From assembly GCA_964616835.1 (NCBI GenBank), contig CAZTSG010000006.1, forward strand, positions 1-41,654: a DNA stretch of 41,654 nt. The letters are read 5' to 3'. The DNA comes from JAAOZP01 sp964616835. Lineage in GTDB: Archaea > Thermoproteota > EX4484-205 > JAAOZP01. The notes under the pieces are model-generated. The model saw only the letters and a program-made list of their open reading frames with translations. It searched no databases and was not told where the DNA came from. Below, piece after piece: positions 1 to 7,081 of the stretch (position 1 is its first letter; every line of letters begins with the position of its first letter). The position numbers were made by a program, and so were the translations under genes.

Positions 1-283
1 AGGATGTAATTCTATCCGTTTAATAAACCTTAATTTATCATAGCCAGTCAGCTTACTGATCTTATTTCCATAATAGAAAGCAACTGGTATTGTTGTAACA
101 AAAATCATAGCCATTATTATGATGATTATTACTGTTAATGGCAGGTGAAACACGTAAAGTATCAAACCCGCAATAATGCTAAGGAAAACCGCTGTTACAG
201 CTAGTGGAGCCTCAATCCTTTTCCACTTTTCCGCCAGCCTTATCGCTTCTCTTCTCCTCTTCTTCGCTTTTGCTCTCTGACAA
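1..283 (-). pseudogene. Partial small membrane protein, frame broken after its TTG start; runs off the left edge
   Basis: On the minus strand a TTG start at 283, in the same context as the paralogous start at 2394, opens a short Glu/Lys/Ser-rich reading frame of 23 residues that stops at 212. A different minus frame is open from about 288 to base 1. It encodes a basic stretch and then two hydrophobic segments typical of a membrane hairpin, but it has no ATG, GTG or TTG before the membrane part. The simplest reading is a frameshifted gene whose end lies outside the window. Programmed frameshifting or a sequencing error are alternatives. The family is not recognised. Confidence 0.45.
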
Positions 284-404
284 GCCTATTGAACAACATG
301 TTTATAGAGTTATTTAACCATTTCTTGTAAAAAGATAAAAAAAGGAAACGAGTATGGGTTTGCAGGGGTTTTGATATTCATGATAATTCGATAATTCAGT
401 TTTT
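281..404. repeat. Degenerate copy A of a duplicated segment
   Basis: This segment aligns along most of its length with bases 2392-2521. It includes the TTG start context, the A/T-rich promoter stretch, and the last codons of the large secreted-protein gene that ends at 2474. In this copy the coding end is corrupted, so it is the relic of a duplication that joined the 3' end of that gene to a small membrane gene. Confidence 0.6.
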
Positions 405-486
405 GAGGTTTGTCTATTAACGGTCTGAGATAATAGATTTATTTTAAAGGATTTACAGAGACATCCGACGGAAATTCTCAGAGCTG

Positions 487-1002
487 TCAGACTGATTTAA
501 TCGTTGAGAGAAGCCAGATCATTAATCCCAGCAGGAGACTTAGCCATATGAAGAACACTATCTTAAAACCCGTTTCATATATTCTTCTCGCTTCCGGGGG
601 GAGGTGCTTAATCTGCTCGCGGGCGCCCTGATACATGATTATATAGCCCGTTGCGGCGAGGAAGAATGCGACCATGATGCCATGAATGAGGAACCCGTAG
701 GCTATTCCCAGAACAGCCACCACCATGCCCGCCCATTTGAAGACCCTCACCCTAAGAGACTTGCTGACCTCAGGCGGAACATTAAACTTAACGCGGTACC
801 ACTCCGGCCCGAAAGTCTTCCTCATCTTCCAGAGGGCGTAGAAGAGAGCGATTAGGGAAAGTGGCACTGTGAACGCTAAGCCTATTATAAACTCGTTCAA
901 GGAGAAATATCTTTTGAAAGCGAAGAGGAAGAGCCCAGGTGAAAATGCTAGGAATAAGGTTGCCGCCACGAGAATCAAATATGCTTTCTTCTTATCGTCC
1001 AT
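487..1002 (-). CDS. Membrane protein, five predicted TM segments, tandem paralog of the upstream gene
   Basis: This 171-residue protein starts with a charged MDDKKK stretch. It has hydrophobic segments near residues 8-29, 38-58, 89-107, 108-125 and 147-167. A cytoplasmic-type loop carries FGPEWYRV, and a second conserved motif near residue 126 reads GAREQIKHLPPEAR. The gene at 1006-1575 has the same architecture and motifs (YGPEWYKV, GAREEAKHLPPEAK), so the two are tandem duplicates. Only three bases separate them and they are probably cotranscribed. I do not recognise the family and see no catalytic signature. Confidence 0.8.
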   Translation of the reverse strand: MDDKKKAYLILVAATLFLAFSPGLFLFAFKRYFSLNEFIIGLAFTVPLSLIALFYALWKMRKTFGPEWYRVKFNVPPEVSKSLRVRVFKWAGMVVAVLGIAYGFLIHGIMVAFFLAATGYIIMYQGAREQIKHLPPEARRIYETGFKIVFFIWLSLLLGLMIWLLSTIKSV

Positions 1003-1005
1003 ATT

Positions 1006-1575
1006 TTATAAAATAGGTTTCATGAAATTTTGTATCTGCCAGAAGATTAGCAGGGTGATTATCACCCCGATTATTACTAATATTGCACGTGTTACAATAT
1101 GGATTATCCACATCTTCCTCAACTTGTCTTCATAAACTTTTTCAAACTCTTTCTTCGCCTCCGGCGGGAGATGCTTAGCCTCCTCACGAGCACCCAGGAA
1201 AATGATAGAGTAGCCTATTAACGCGAATAATGTTGCAACTTCAGCTATCTGGATTACTATTCCAAAGGCTATGCCTAAGATGAAAACTAGCAAACCAGCG
1301 GTTTTGATTTTTCTTGCCTTCCCACTAGCCTCAGGCGGGATTTCAACAGTCTTCCTGAACCAGACCTTATACCACTCCGGCCCATATTTTCTCCTTGAAC
1401 CCCAGAAAAGATAAATAAACACGATTAGACCCAGGGGAATGCAAAGACAAAAGGTCATTATCCAATCTACTTGAGAAAAACTCCTGTGGAGAGCGAAGAT
1501 GAGAAGCGGCCCTCCAAGTATGAAAAGTAGGGTTGCTCCAACAACTGTGAAGTAAGCCTCAGTCTTCTCATCCAT
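1006..1575 (-). CDS. Membrane protein, five predicted TM segments, upstream member of the tandem pair
   Basis: This is a 189-residue protein starting with MDEKTEAY. Hydrophobic segments lie near residues 8-29, 38-58, 92-109, 111-127 and 155-181. The YGPEWYKV and LPPEA motifs are shared with the gene at 487-1002, and the loop between TM2 and TM3 is slightly longer here. A TATA-like element at 1601-1615 lies about 26-40 bases before the ATG, so this is probably the first gene of a two-gene transcript with a short or absent leader. The function is unknown; membrane localisation is the only firm inference. Confidence 0.8.
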   Translation of the reverse strand: MDEKTEAYFTVVGATLLFILGGPLLIFALHRSFSQVDWIMTFCLCIPLGLIVFIYLFWGSRRKYGPEWYKVWFRKTVEIPPEASGKARKIKTAGLLVFILGIAFGIVIQIAEVATLFALIGYSIIFLGAREEAKHLPPEAKKEFEKVYEDKLRKMWIIHIVTRAILVIIGVIITLLIFWQIQNFMKPIL

Positions 1576-1600
1576 TCCTGAAAAGAGAATCTCATCTTTA

Positions 1601-1615
1601 GATTATTTAAATCTT
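1601..1615 (-). promoter_or_regulatory. TATA box for the paralogous membrane-protein pair
   Basis: On the minus strand this reads AAGATTTAAATAATC. It is an A/T-rich archaeal box A at the expected distance from the ATG at 1575. Confidence 0.45.
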
Positions 1616-1709
1616 ATTGGGAATAGACTTATTCCTAGAGCTTAATGAAGAATGAGCTTTCGTTAAAACTTTACTTCCTAAGGACTGAGGCGTAGCTTTA
1701 GAGACGAGT

Positions 1710-2101
1710 TCAATTATAAAAAAATTTAATAAAATGGGAATTATGATTTTTAGAATAACGCTTTATAAGCATCTGTTGAAAGATGGGGACTCCTCCTTCA
1801 TAGACATTATCTCCAATAGCGTAGAGACAACCATCAAAGCTACTACGTATATTGTTCCGTCTGAGCCAATGGCCGGAGAAGAATAGACCCAGCCTCCTGT
1901 CCGAAACCTCCATTTACTGCTGTTTGTTTGAGCACCAAGGTATTTTGACCTTCCGGTGCGCTGCGGGTCATGCATAAACATAGGCCAAGGCGAATCCGCG
2001 AGCCATCTTGGATTTGCTGAGATCCTTAGGAGAGCGATAGGAACAAGCATGATTAGCATGAATAATAGTGGGGGCAAGATGTTGAGCCTTGTTACATGCA
2101 C
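1710..2101 (-). pseudogene. Decayed PQQ-type beta-propeller secreted protein, N-terminal remnant with frameshift
   Basis: The GTG start at 2101 opens a signal-peptide-like segment (about residues 8-28) followed by WPMFMHDPQRTGRS and VYSSPAIGSDGTIYV. These motifs are typical of the first blade of PQQ-repeat propellers in archaeal secreted proteins. Right after TIYV the expected continuation, FDGCLYAIGD, lies in a different frame, so a one- or two-base indel sits near 1838-1845. The second frame stops at 1710 after one blade, whereas family members run to several hundred residues. The gene is therefore both frameshifted and truncated. Family assignment rests on visible motifs only. Confidence 0.7.
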
Positions 2102-2166
2102 TTCCTTTACCGGTGATTTCTGTAATGTTATTTAAGGCTAAGCCTTTACTTAGCGGGGTTTTCCTG

Positions 2167-2394
2167 CTAGCTGCTTTCCCCTTCTTCCTCTTCCTCCTTC
2201 TTCTCTCCGTGGACCATTATTTCACATATCTCGTCGAATGCCTTCTGTTTTTCCGCAGGTATTTTCCTCTTATCCCATTCGTGTCTTTTCCTGGCAATTC
2301 TGTTCCCCAATGGGATGACGACCCCGCAAAAAATCCCCAGACCGGTATAGGTGTATATTATGCTCTCCTCCTCTTCGCGCTTTCTTTCGGACAA
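2167..2394 (-). CDS. Small single-pass membrane protein with charged tails
   Basis: This 75-residue protein starts at TTG (2394). It has a Glu/Arg-rich head, one hydrophobic segment near residues 11-33, a basic stretch, and a strongly acidic Glu-run at the C-terminus. It follows the large secreted-protein gene downstream on the minus strand and has its own TATA-like element at 2421-2432. The start region is duplicated at the left edge of the window (281-404), where the reading frame is broken. No family is recognised. Confidence 0.55.
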   Translation of the reverse strand: MSERKREEEESIIYTYTGLGIFCGVVIPLGNRIARKRHEWDKRKIPAEKQKAFDEICEIMVHGEKKEEEEEGESS

Positions 2395-2521
2395 GCCTAT
2401 TAAACAAAATGTTTATGGAGCTATTTAACTCTTACCTAATAAAATAAAGAAAGTTGGGGGAATGAGTATGGTTTTACAGGAGCTTCTTGATATTCATGAT
2501 AATCCAACCAATCCAGTTTTT
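2392..2521. repeat. Copy B of a duplicated segment
   Basis: This is the intact counterpart of bases 281-404. It contains the final codons of the gene ending at 2474, the intergenic promoter and the TTG start of the small membrane protein. Stretches such as the one around 2487-2502 are identical to those in copy A. Confidence 0.6.
2421..2432 (-). promoter_or_regulatory. TATA box for the small membrane protein at 2394
   Basis: The minus strand reads AGTTAAATAG, about 27-40 bases before the TTG start. The same element is present in the duplicated copy at the left edge. Confidence 0.4.
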
Positions 2522-4210
2522 AAGTATTGTTTGAGCATCTGGTTCTATGATCCAGTCTTTTGGATTGGGGTCTCCGTCTACTTTAGCAAGTATGTCATTC
2601 TCCAGCTTATTTATAGCACCGTTGTAAGCACCTTCCTCAACCATCTTAATCACGGCATCGATCTTGTTGGATAATGCTCTCTTCATCTCTGAAACCTTTT
2701 GCTTCTCTGAAAAGTCTTCGGGAGGCAATGAGTTGACATAATCCTTCAGTTTTCTTAAGGATTCTGAAATCAAATATTGTAGCGTCACGTACTCAAACCT
2801 GACTGGGATGATAATCGTCTGATTTGATGCAGACACGTAGATCGTTCCTGTATAGTTTCCCGGAGAGATTGATTGAGGAATTGTCACGTTTAAGACTATA
2901 CCTACCCATTGTCCTGCTGAAATGTTGAGGGAATTGGGCTCAATCGCGATACTGCTTGACGGTATCCTGTGTCCATCGCCATCCGTTAGATCAGTTATGT
3001 TTATTCTCACGTTTTCTAAAGCCTCTTGGCCTCCCGCTTCCCCTACGAGGAGGAAGGTTGTAGCAAATGGAGACAGGGGGTCGATGCGGTTGTTGAAGCA
3101 TAATTCGCCTGGGAATACATCCAATATTGGCGGCAGGCTGGGCGTCCTTTCAATTATTAGGGTAAAGTTTTCCTCGCCAAAAGTCTGGAATCCAACGATT
3201 TTAATCGTAAATGTCTTGTTGGATAGATCACCGCCGATTTTGATGACCTGCGGGTAATTATATATTCCTGAGTGTGATGAGCCCTCTATCTGCTCCTCAA
3301 CCATGCCGGTTTCATAGTTTACTCCAACATGATTACCATGCTCATCGTAGACATGGAGGTCAAGCCTACCACCAAGATAGAACAGGAAGAGGCTCAGCCC
3401 ACGGGTGTCCTCCGGCGCTACGTAACTGATAAGTATTTCATCGCCTTGATTTATTGCACCATAATAGGTTATCGCGCGTAAATTATTAACTAAGCCGGTG
3501 ATAACTGGCCCAATTATGTTGCATCCGATTACAGCATAGACCTCTACCCTATATTTTTGCAACGATGAGTAGGAGTCGCAGACCGAGAACTCAGGAGAAG
3601 AAAATGTTGTGGCCACGCTTGGCCCTAAGATTTCAGAACCGTTCTCAGGTGATCTGACGAACATTATAGGATTTCCACTCTCATCATAAATGTTTATAAA
3701 TACTGTTATTTTTGCAGGCTCGGCACCAGTGTTAACAAGAGTCATAGATTTCCGAGCAACGATACAGTCGGTGATTGGAAGCTGGATATTGACTCCCACG
3801 TTTTCTATCACACCGCTTCCACTGGGAATCGCTTTCTGAATAGCAGCTTTAGAGGCCTTAATCGAATCGCTCCAGATCCGCTTTAGTATTTCGATGTCGT
3901 TAATCATCTTGAATTGTGTTTCTATATATAATCTCGCTAAGATAGTGTCAGCAATTAATTCCATAATCGCACTATCAAGCTTCGTGGCACCAGCTGCTCT
4001 TGACACATTTCCTAAAATCCCTTCTGCCGCTAACCTACGGAATCCTAATGTTACAAGTAGTGAGGCTACTTTTAACAATATGTACTTGGCTCCACCCATT
4101 ATAACCTCAAGCGACTCTATAGTCACAGATTTACTGTAATGGAATGTGTATGCGAGGATTGCTTCATAAGCATCATTATCGGAAATCCAGAGTACTATGT
4201 CAGGCTTCAA
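2474..4210 (-). CDS. C-terminal part of a large secreted protein: helical region, PPC-like and Ig-like domains, helical tail
   Basis: This frame of 578 codons has only an internal TTG as a start. It is open without interruption from the TAA at 4307 and lies in the same frame as the upstream ORF, so it is probably the second half of one roughly 1000-residue protein. Residues 1-100 are helical. Residues about 100-240 are beta-rich. Residues about 240-340 resemble pre-peptidase C-terminal domains (DLHVYDEHGNHVG, FGEENFTL). Residues about 345-470 resemble an Ig/NEW3-type fold with repeated N-x-S/T sequons. The last 100 residues are helical and resemble FIMAH-type tails. There is no C-terminal membrane anchor. 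Domain names are judged by eye. Confidence 0.6.
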   Translation of the reverse strand: MKPDIVLWISDNDAYEAILAYTFHYSKSVTIESLEVIMGGAKYILLKVASLLVTLGFRRLAAEGILGNVSRAAGATKLDSAIMELIADTILARLYIETQFKMINDIEILKRIWSDSIKASKAAIQKAIPSGSGVIENVGVNIQLPITDCIVARKSMTLVNTGAEPAKITVFINIYDESGNPIMFVRSPENGSEILGPSVATTFSSPEFSVCDSYSSLQKYRVEVYAVIGCNIIGPVITGLVNNLRAITYYGAINQGDEILISYVAPEDTRGLSLFLFYLGGRLDLHVYDEHGNHVGVNYETGMVEEQIEGSSHSGIYNYPQVIKIGGDLSNKTFTIKIVGFQTFGEENFTLIIERTPSLPPILDVFPGELCFNNRIDPLSPFATTFLLVGEAGGQEALENVRINITDLTDGDGHRIPSSSIAIEPNSLNISAGQWVGIVLNVTIPQSISPGNYTGTIYVSASNQTIIIPVRFEYVTLQYLISESLRKLKDYVNSLPPEDFSEKQKVSEMKRALSNKIDAVIKMVEEGAYNGAINKLENDILAKVDGDPNPKDWIIEPDAQTILKNWIGWIIMNIKKLL

Positions 4211-4306
4211 TGTCTCGCTGATATCATTGATTTTTGACGTTGTTTTCTCCAGCGAAGAGATGAACGAGTTTAAGGATTGTGTGTCTCTGAGGTCATCTGG
4301 AACATT

Positions 4307-5467
4307 TTACATAAATTCTCCATATTCTTTCCCCATGGCTTCCATTATACCATTCAAGCCTCCTTCATCATAGAATTCGTTCATCAACCAGTTGTAGTAT
4401 TCTTCACGAATATATTCCTCCGACTTATCTCCGAATGCAAGGTCTTGAGCAGTCTTTCCACCGAAGTCTATTAAATGCTTCATGATAAACTCGCTTTGAC
4501 TCTTGTTTTGCGAAGCCCCGCTCGAGAGTAGAACGGAAATGATACTAGTTATACAGTCGTAGCTATTCCACAGTGCCTTACAACATTTAGCATAAGCATC
4601 GCTCTTAGCCCTAGCAAGCTTCTCTATTAAAAGTTTTTCTGCATCCATAAGGTCTTGGAGAGCCTTGCCTAATTTTTGTTTCGCCGTAGGAATTGTATAT
4701 TCGCATAACCATTTAACGGTGTTGAGAAGCATCTTGTTAGGCTCGTTTATGCAACACCAAAGCATTCTCCATGGTTGCACTAATCCGTTTAACGATCCGA
4801 ATACTGCTCTCCCCCTGCCGTAGCTTAGTGCTACCATCGCTGCTATTCCGCTGGCTGTCGAGGATTCTGAGGTTGGGGATGTAATGCTTGTGCTGTTAAG
4901 TGCGTTGAACGGTGCGCTACTCGCCCTAACGAGAACGACTGCATCACTAGGATACCTGTCTATCGCAGCATCCCACAGGAGGAATGGTTGGAATAGGTCG
5001 TTTTGACTCTTATCCATGGTTATCGGATGGTTGAAGTCGACTATTGAGCAGCTCATAGCGAAGTCTCCGTAGAAGTGGACTCCGAATAATTCGGCAACCT
5101 GGTTCGGAGCCTCCCTACCGTAGCATATCTGGGTATCTACTGTGACAAGCAGTCCTCCACCGTTCTCAACATAGTTCTCTATTGCGTTAAGCTCGTCTTG
5201 GCTGAAGTCGTTCCAAGAGTATGTGAGGAGGAGCGCATTATAGCTTGAAAGGTCGATCTCGTTCAAACGCTTATTATAGTTCTTTTCGACGACATAGCCC
5301 TCATTAGAAAGCAACTCGCTAACGGCTGTGTAATCGGAGTAGCCATCCCAGCCGCCGTGGTAGAAATCCATGAGAATTCGAGGCTGTTGCCCTGAGGACG
5401 AGGCACGTGTCAAAAACGGAGAGATGTTTGGAGATAACAGTATTATGATAAACAATATCACTAACAT
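4307..5467 (-). CDS. N-terminal part of a large secreted protein with a GATase1-like domain, ended by an in-frame TAA
   Basis: The ATG at 5518 lies inside the TATA box (CTTTATATG). The ATG at 5467 gives a compact signal peptide and correct spacing from that box, so I use it; the frame also extends to 5518. The mature protein begins with ILMDFYHGGWDGY and has a YNALLLTYSW strand followed by ENYVENGGGLLVT. This is the pattern of the class I glutamine-amidotransferase-like fold used in DUF4350 or ThuA-type sugar-related proteins. No complete catalytic triad is evident. A helical region follows. The frame stops with TAA at 4307 but continues open into the next 610 codons, so the gene may be inactivated. 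Confidence 0.6.
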   Translation of the reverse strand: MLVILFIIILLSPNISPFLTRASSSGQQPRILMDFYHGGWDGYSDYTAVSELLSNEGYVVEKNYNKRLNEIDLSSYNALLLTYSWNDFSQDELNAIENYVENGGGLLVTVDTQICYGREAPNQVAELFGVHFYGDFAMSCSIVDFNHPITMDKSQNDLFQPFLLWDAAIDRYPSDAVVLVRASSAPFNALNSTSITSPTSESSTASGIAAMVALSYGRGRAVFGSLNGLVQPWRMLWCCINEPNKMLLNTVKWLCEYTIPTAKQKLGKALQDLMDAEKLLIEKLARAKSDAYAKCCKALWNSYDCITSIISVLLSSGASQNKSQSEFIMKHLIDFGGKTAQDLAFGDKSEEYIREEYYNWLMNEFYDEGGLNGIMEAMGKEYGEFM

Positions 5468-5517
5468 ACAACGGACTTTACACCCGTTTTTCACGTCGAA
5501 AAACAAGAGAAAAGACA

Positions 5518-5526
5518 TATAAAGCT
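5518..5526 (-). promoter_or_regulatory. TATA box for the secreted-protein gene
   Basis: The minus strand reads CTTTATAT about 50 bases before the ATG at 5467, and it overlaps the more upstream ATG. This spacing is what argues for the shorter start. Confidence 0.45.
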
Positions 5527-5566
5527 AACTGAAACAATACGCTTTTCATGCATATCTTGTTTAACT

Positions 5567-6226
5567 TTAATCCGAGAACTCTTCCAGGGCTTTAACTATC
5601 TTGTCTACAACCACGTCTGGGGAAGCGTCTCCACCGGATTCGTCTGGCTCATAGAAGAGGTCGAATACTACTCCCGTCTTACGGTAGTATTCGAGTATTG
5701 GAGCAACCTCCTTCTTGTAGATCCCTATTCTTTCTCTAACGACCTCCGGCTTATCGTCCTCCCTCTGGTAGAGCTCTCCGCCACAAATGTCGCAAACACC
5801 ATTGACTTTAGGCGGCAATGTTAGCTTGTTGTATATTGCGCCGCATTTCTTGCAGACAAGCCTTGAGGAAAGCCTTCTAACAATCACCTCGTCCGGAACG
5901 TTCAGGTTTATGACTACGTCTATCTTAGAAACCTTGTCTAGGAACTCCGCCTGCTGTATTGTCCGGGGGTAGCCGTCTAGTATGAAGCCTTTTCCACAAT
6001 CCTCCTTGGAAAGCCTCTTCTCCATAACTTTGTTAACGATATCGTCTGGGACAAGCCTGCCGTTTGAAACGTATTCCGATATGCTTTGCCCCAGCTCGCT
6101 CCCGCTCTTAATCTCCTCCCTGAAAATGTCTCCCGTGGAGATGTGCGGTATGCCCAGCCTTGCTGAAAGCCTTGAAGAATATGTTCCCTTCCCGGAGCCT
6201 GGGGGGCCCAGTATTACTATCCTCAT
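5567..6226 (-). CDS. adk: Adenylate kinase with zinc-type LID
   Basis: This 219-residue protein interconverts ATP, ADP and AMP. The P-loop GPPGSGKGTY lies near residues 7-16. The AMP-site motif HISTGDIFR and the GFILDGYPRT signature follow. The LID domain carries two Cys pairs, CKKCG and CDICG, typical of zinc-stabilised adenylate kinases of the long type. The length matches the family. The ATG overlaps the L24e stop (ATGA), which makes adk the last gene of the L7Ae-S28e-L24e-adk operon. In many archaea adk instead sits next to secY, and here that position lacks it. Confidence 0.95.
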   Translation of the reverse strand: MRIVILGPPGSGKGTYSSRLSARLGIPHISTGDIFREEIKSGSELGQSISEYVSNGRLVPDDIVNKVMEKRLSKEDCGKGFILDGYPRTIQQAEFLDKVSKIDVVINLNVPDEVIVRRLSSRLVCKKCGAIYNKLTLPPKVNGVCDICGGELYQREDDKPEVVRERIGIYKKEVAPILEYYRKTGVVFDLFYEPDESGGDASPDVVVDKIVKALEEFSD

Positions 6227-6418
6227 TTCGCAGCCTCCTGCTTAGCCTTAACCACCCATTTGACTTTCCTAGGGTTCCTGCCGAGCCTAAAGTTCCTCAA
6301 GCATTTTGAGCTGCAGAACCTGAATATGCTCCCGTCCCTCTTAACGTATATTATGCCTTCTCCGCTGGGGAACGTTCTGTTGCAGAAGCTACACTGGAAG
6401 AACGTGGGCGTGGCTCAT
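6223..6418 (-). pseudogene. rpl24e: Ribosomal protein L24e, apparent +1 frameshift near the N-terminus
   Basis: The ATG at 6418 overlaps the S28e stop and reads MSHAHVL before meeting TAG. The zinc-ribbon core QCSFCNRTF...FCSSKC and the NPRKVKW tail lie in another frame that ends at 6223 and overlaps adk by four bases. That core frame has no start codon after its two tandem TGAs. The whole interval is 196 bases, one more than a multiple of three. Removing one C at 6396-6397 joins MSHAHVL directly to QCSFC and gives a normal 64-residue L24e. A sequencing error is most likely; a real lesion or programmed +1 shift are alternatives. L24e is a zinc-binding protein of the large subunit. Confidence 0.8.
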
Positions 6419-6624
6419 CACCCTGCGAATCTTCTCGCCTCTCTCTCAGTCTCCCTGAGCATCAGTATGTCCCCAACCTTGACGGGGCCGCGCACGTTCC
6501 TAAGTATGACCCTACCCTTGTCCCTGCCGGCGAGTATTCTCACCCTGACTTGAGTAACTTCTCCCGACGCCCCCGACCTTGCGACGAGCTCAACGACTTC
6601 TGCCGGAGTAGCCTCCTCGCTCAA
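6418..6624 (-). CDS. rps28e: Ribosomal protein S28e
   Basis: This 68-residue protein of the small subunit has an OB-type fold. It shows the hallmark segments VTQVRVRILAGRDKGRVI, RNVRGPVKVGDIL and the terminal LRETEREARR. The start overlaps the L7Ae stop by four bases and its stop overlaps the L24e ATG, consistent with translational coupling in the L7Ae-S28e-L24e-adk operon. Length and order are as usual for archaea. Confidence 0.96.
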   Translation of the reverse strand: MSEEATPAEVVELVARSGASGEVTQVRVRILAGRDKGRVILRNVRGPVKVGDILMLRETEREARRFAG

Positions 6625-7016
6625 GAGGATTTCCCACCCGCTGATGCTCGGAGGGCCTCTATCTTCTTGACAATGCTTTCAAGCATTGAAGCAGCCTCCC
6701 CCGGGTCTATTATCGCTACCGCAGCGGCTGAGACGTTCGCTAATCCAGCGGCCTCCCCCAGCTGCTTCTTGTCGGGCACGACGATGTAGGGGATTTTCCT
6801 ATCCCTGCTCAGCAACGGTATGTGTAGAACAACCTCAACCGGGTCAGTGTTGTCAGCCACGTACACTAGTTTCGCAACGCCTCTTTCAAGCGCCTTAGTG
6901 GTTTCATTGGTGCCCTTCTTAACCTTGCCCGTCTTTGCTACTAGCCTCAGCAGCTCCAACGCCTCCTCTACGAGTTCCTTAGTCGGCTCGTAATCGGCTG
7001 TTGTAATCCTAACCAT
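6621..7016 (-). CDS. rpl7ae: Ribosomal protein L7Ae, kink-turn binding protein
   Basis: This 131-residue protein contains KKGTNETTKALERGVAKLV, the RNA-contacting motif of the L7Ae/L30e fold, and the VADNTDP and IPYIVVPDKKQLG segments. In archaea it binds kink-turns in 23S rRNA, box C/D and H/ACA guide RNAs and RNase P RNA. It therefore works with the Cbf5 and Rpp29 genes found elsewhere in this window. It is the first gene of its operon, preceded by a TATA element at 7057-7070 and a GGT-rich ribosome-binding region. Confidence 0.97.
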   Translation of the reverse strand: MVRITTADYEPTKELVEEALELLRLVAKTGKVKKGTNETTKALERGVAKLVYVADNTDPVEVVLHIPLLSRDRKIPYIVVPDKKQLGEAAGLANVSAAAVAIIDPGEAASMLESIVKKIEALRASAGGKSS

Positions 7017-7056
7017 TTCAGCTAAGCACCTCTACCGTCCACACCTCGCCACCAAG

Positions 7057-7070
7057 GGGTATAAAAACTT
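7057..7070 (-). promoter_or_regulatory. TATA box of the L7Ae-S28e-L24e-adk operon
   Basis: The minus strand reads GTTTTTATACCCC between the gltX stop and the L7Ae ATG. It lies 41-54 bases before the start and leaves room for a leader with a Shine-Dalgarno-like GGTAGAGGTG. Confidence 0.6.
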
Positions 7071-7081
7071 ACTTGAATAAG

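Noticed and set aside
604..1135. Plus-strand ORFs opposite the membrane-protein pair
   Set aside because: They are shadows of the minus-strand paralogs, which share conserved motifs and topology.
4307..4309. Pyrrolysine or selenocysteine readthrough at the stop between the two large ORFs
   Set aside because: The codon is TAA, not TAG or TGA, and no recoding structure is evident.
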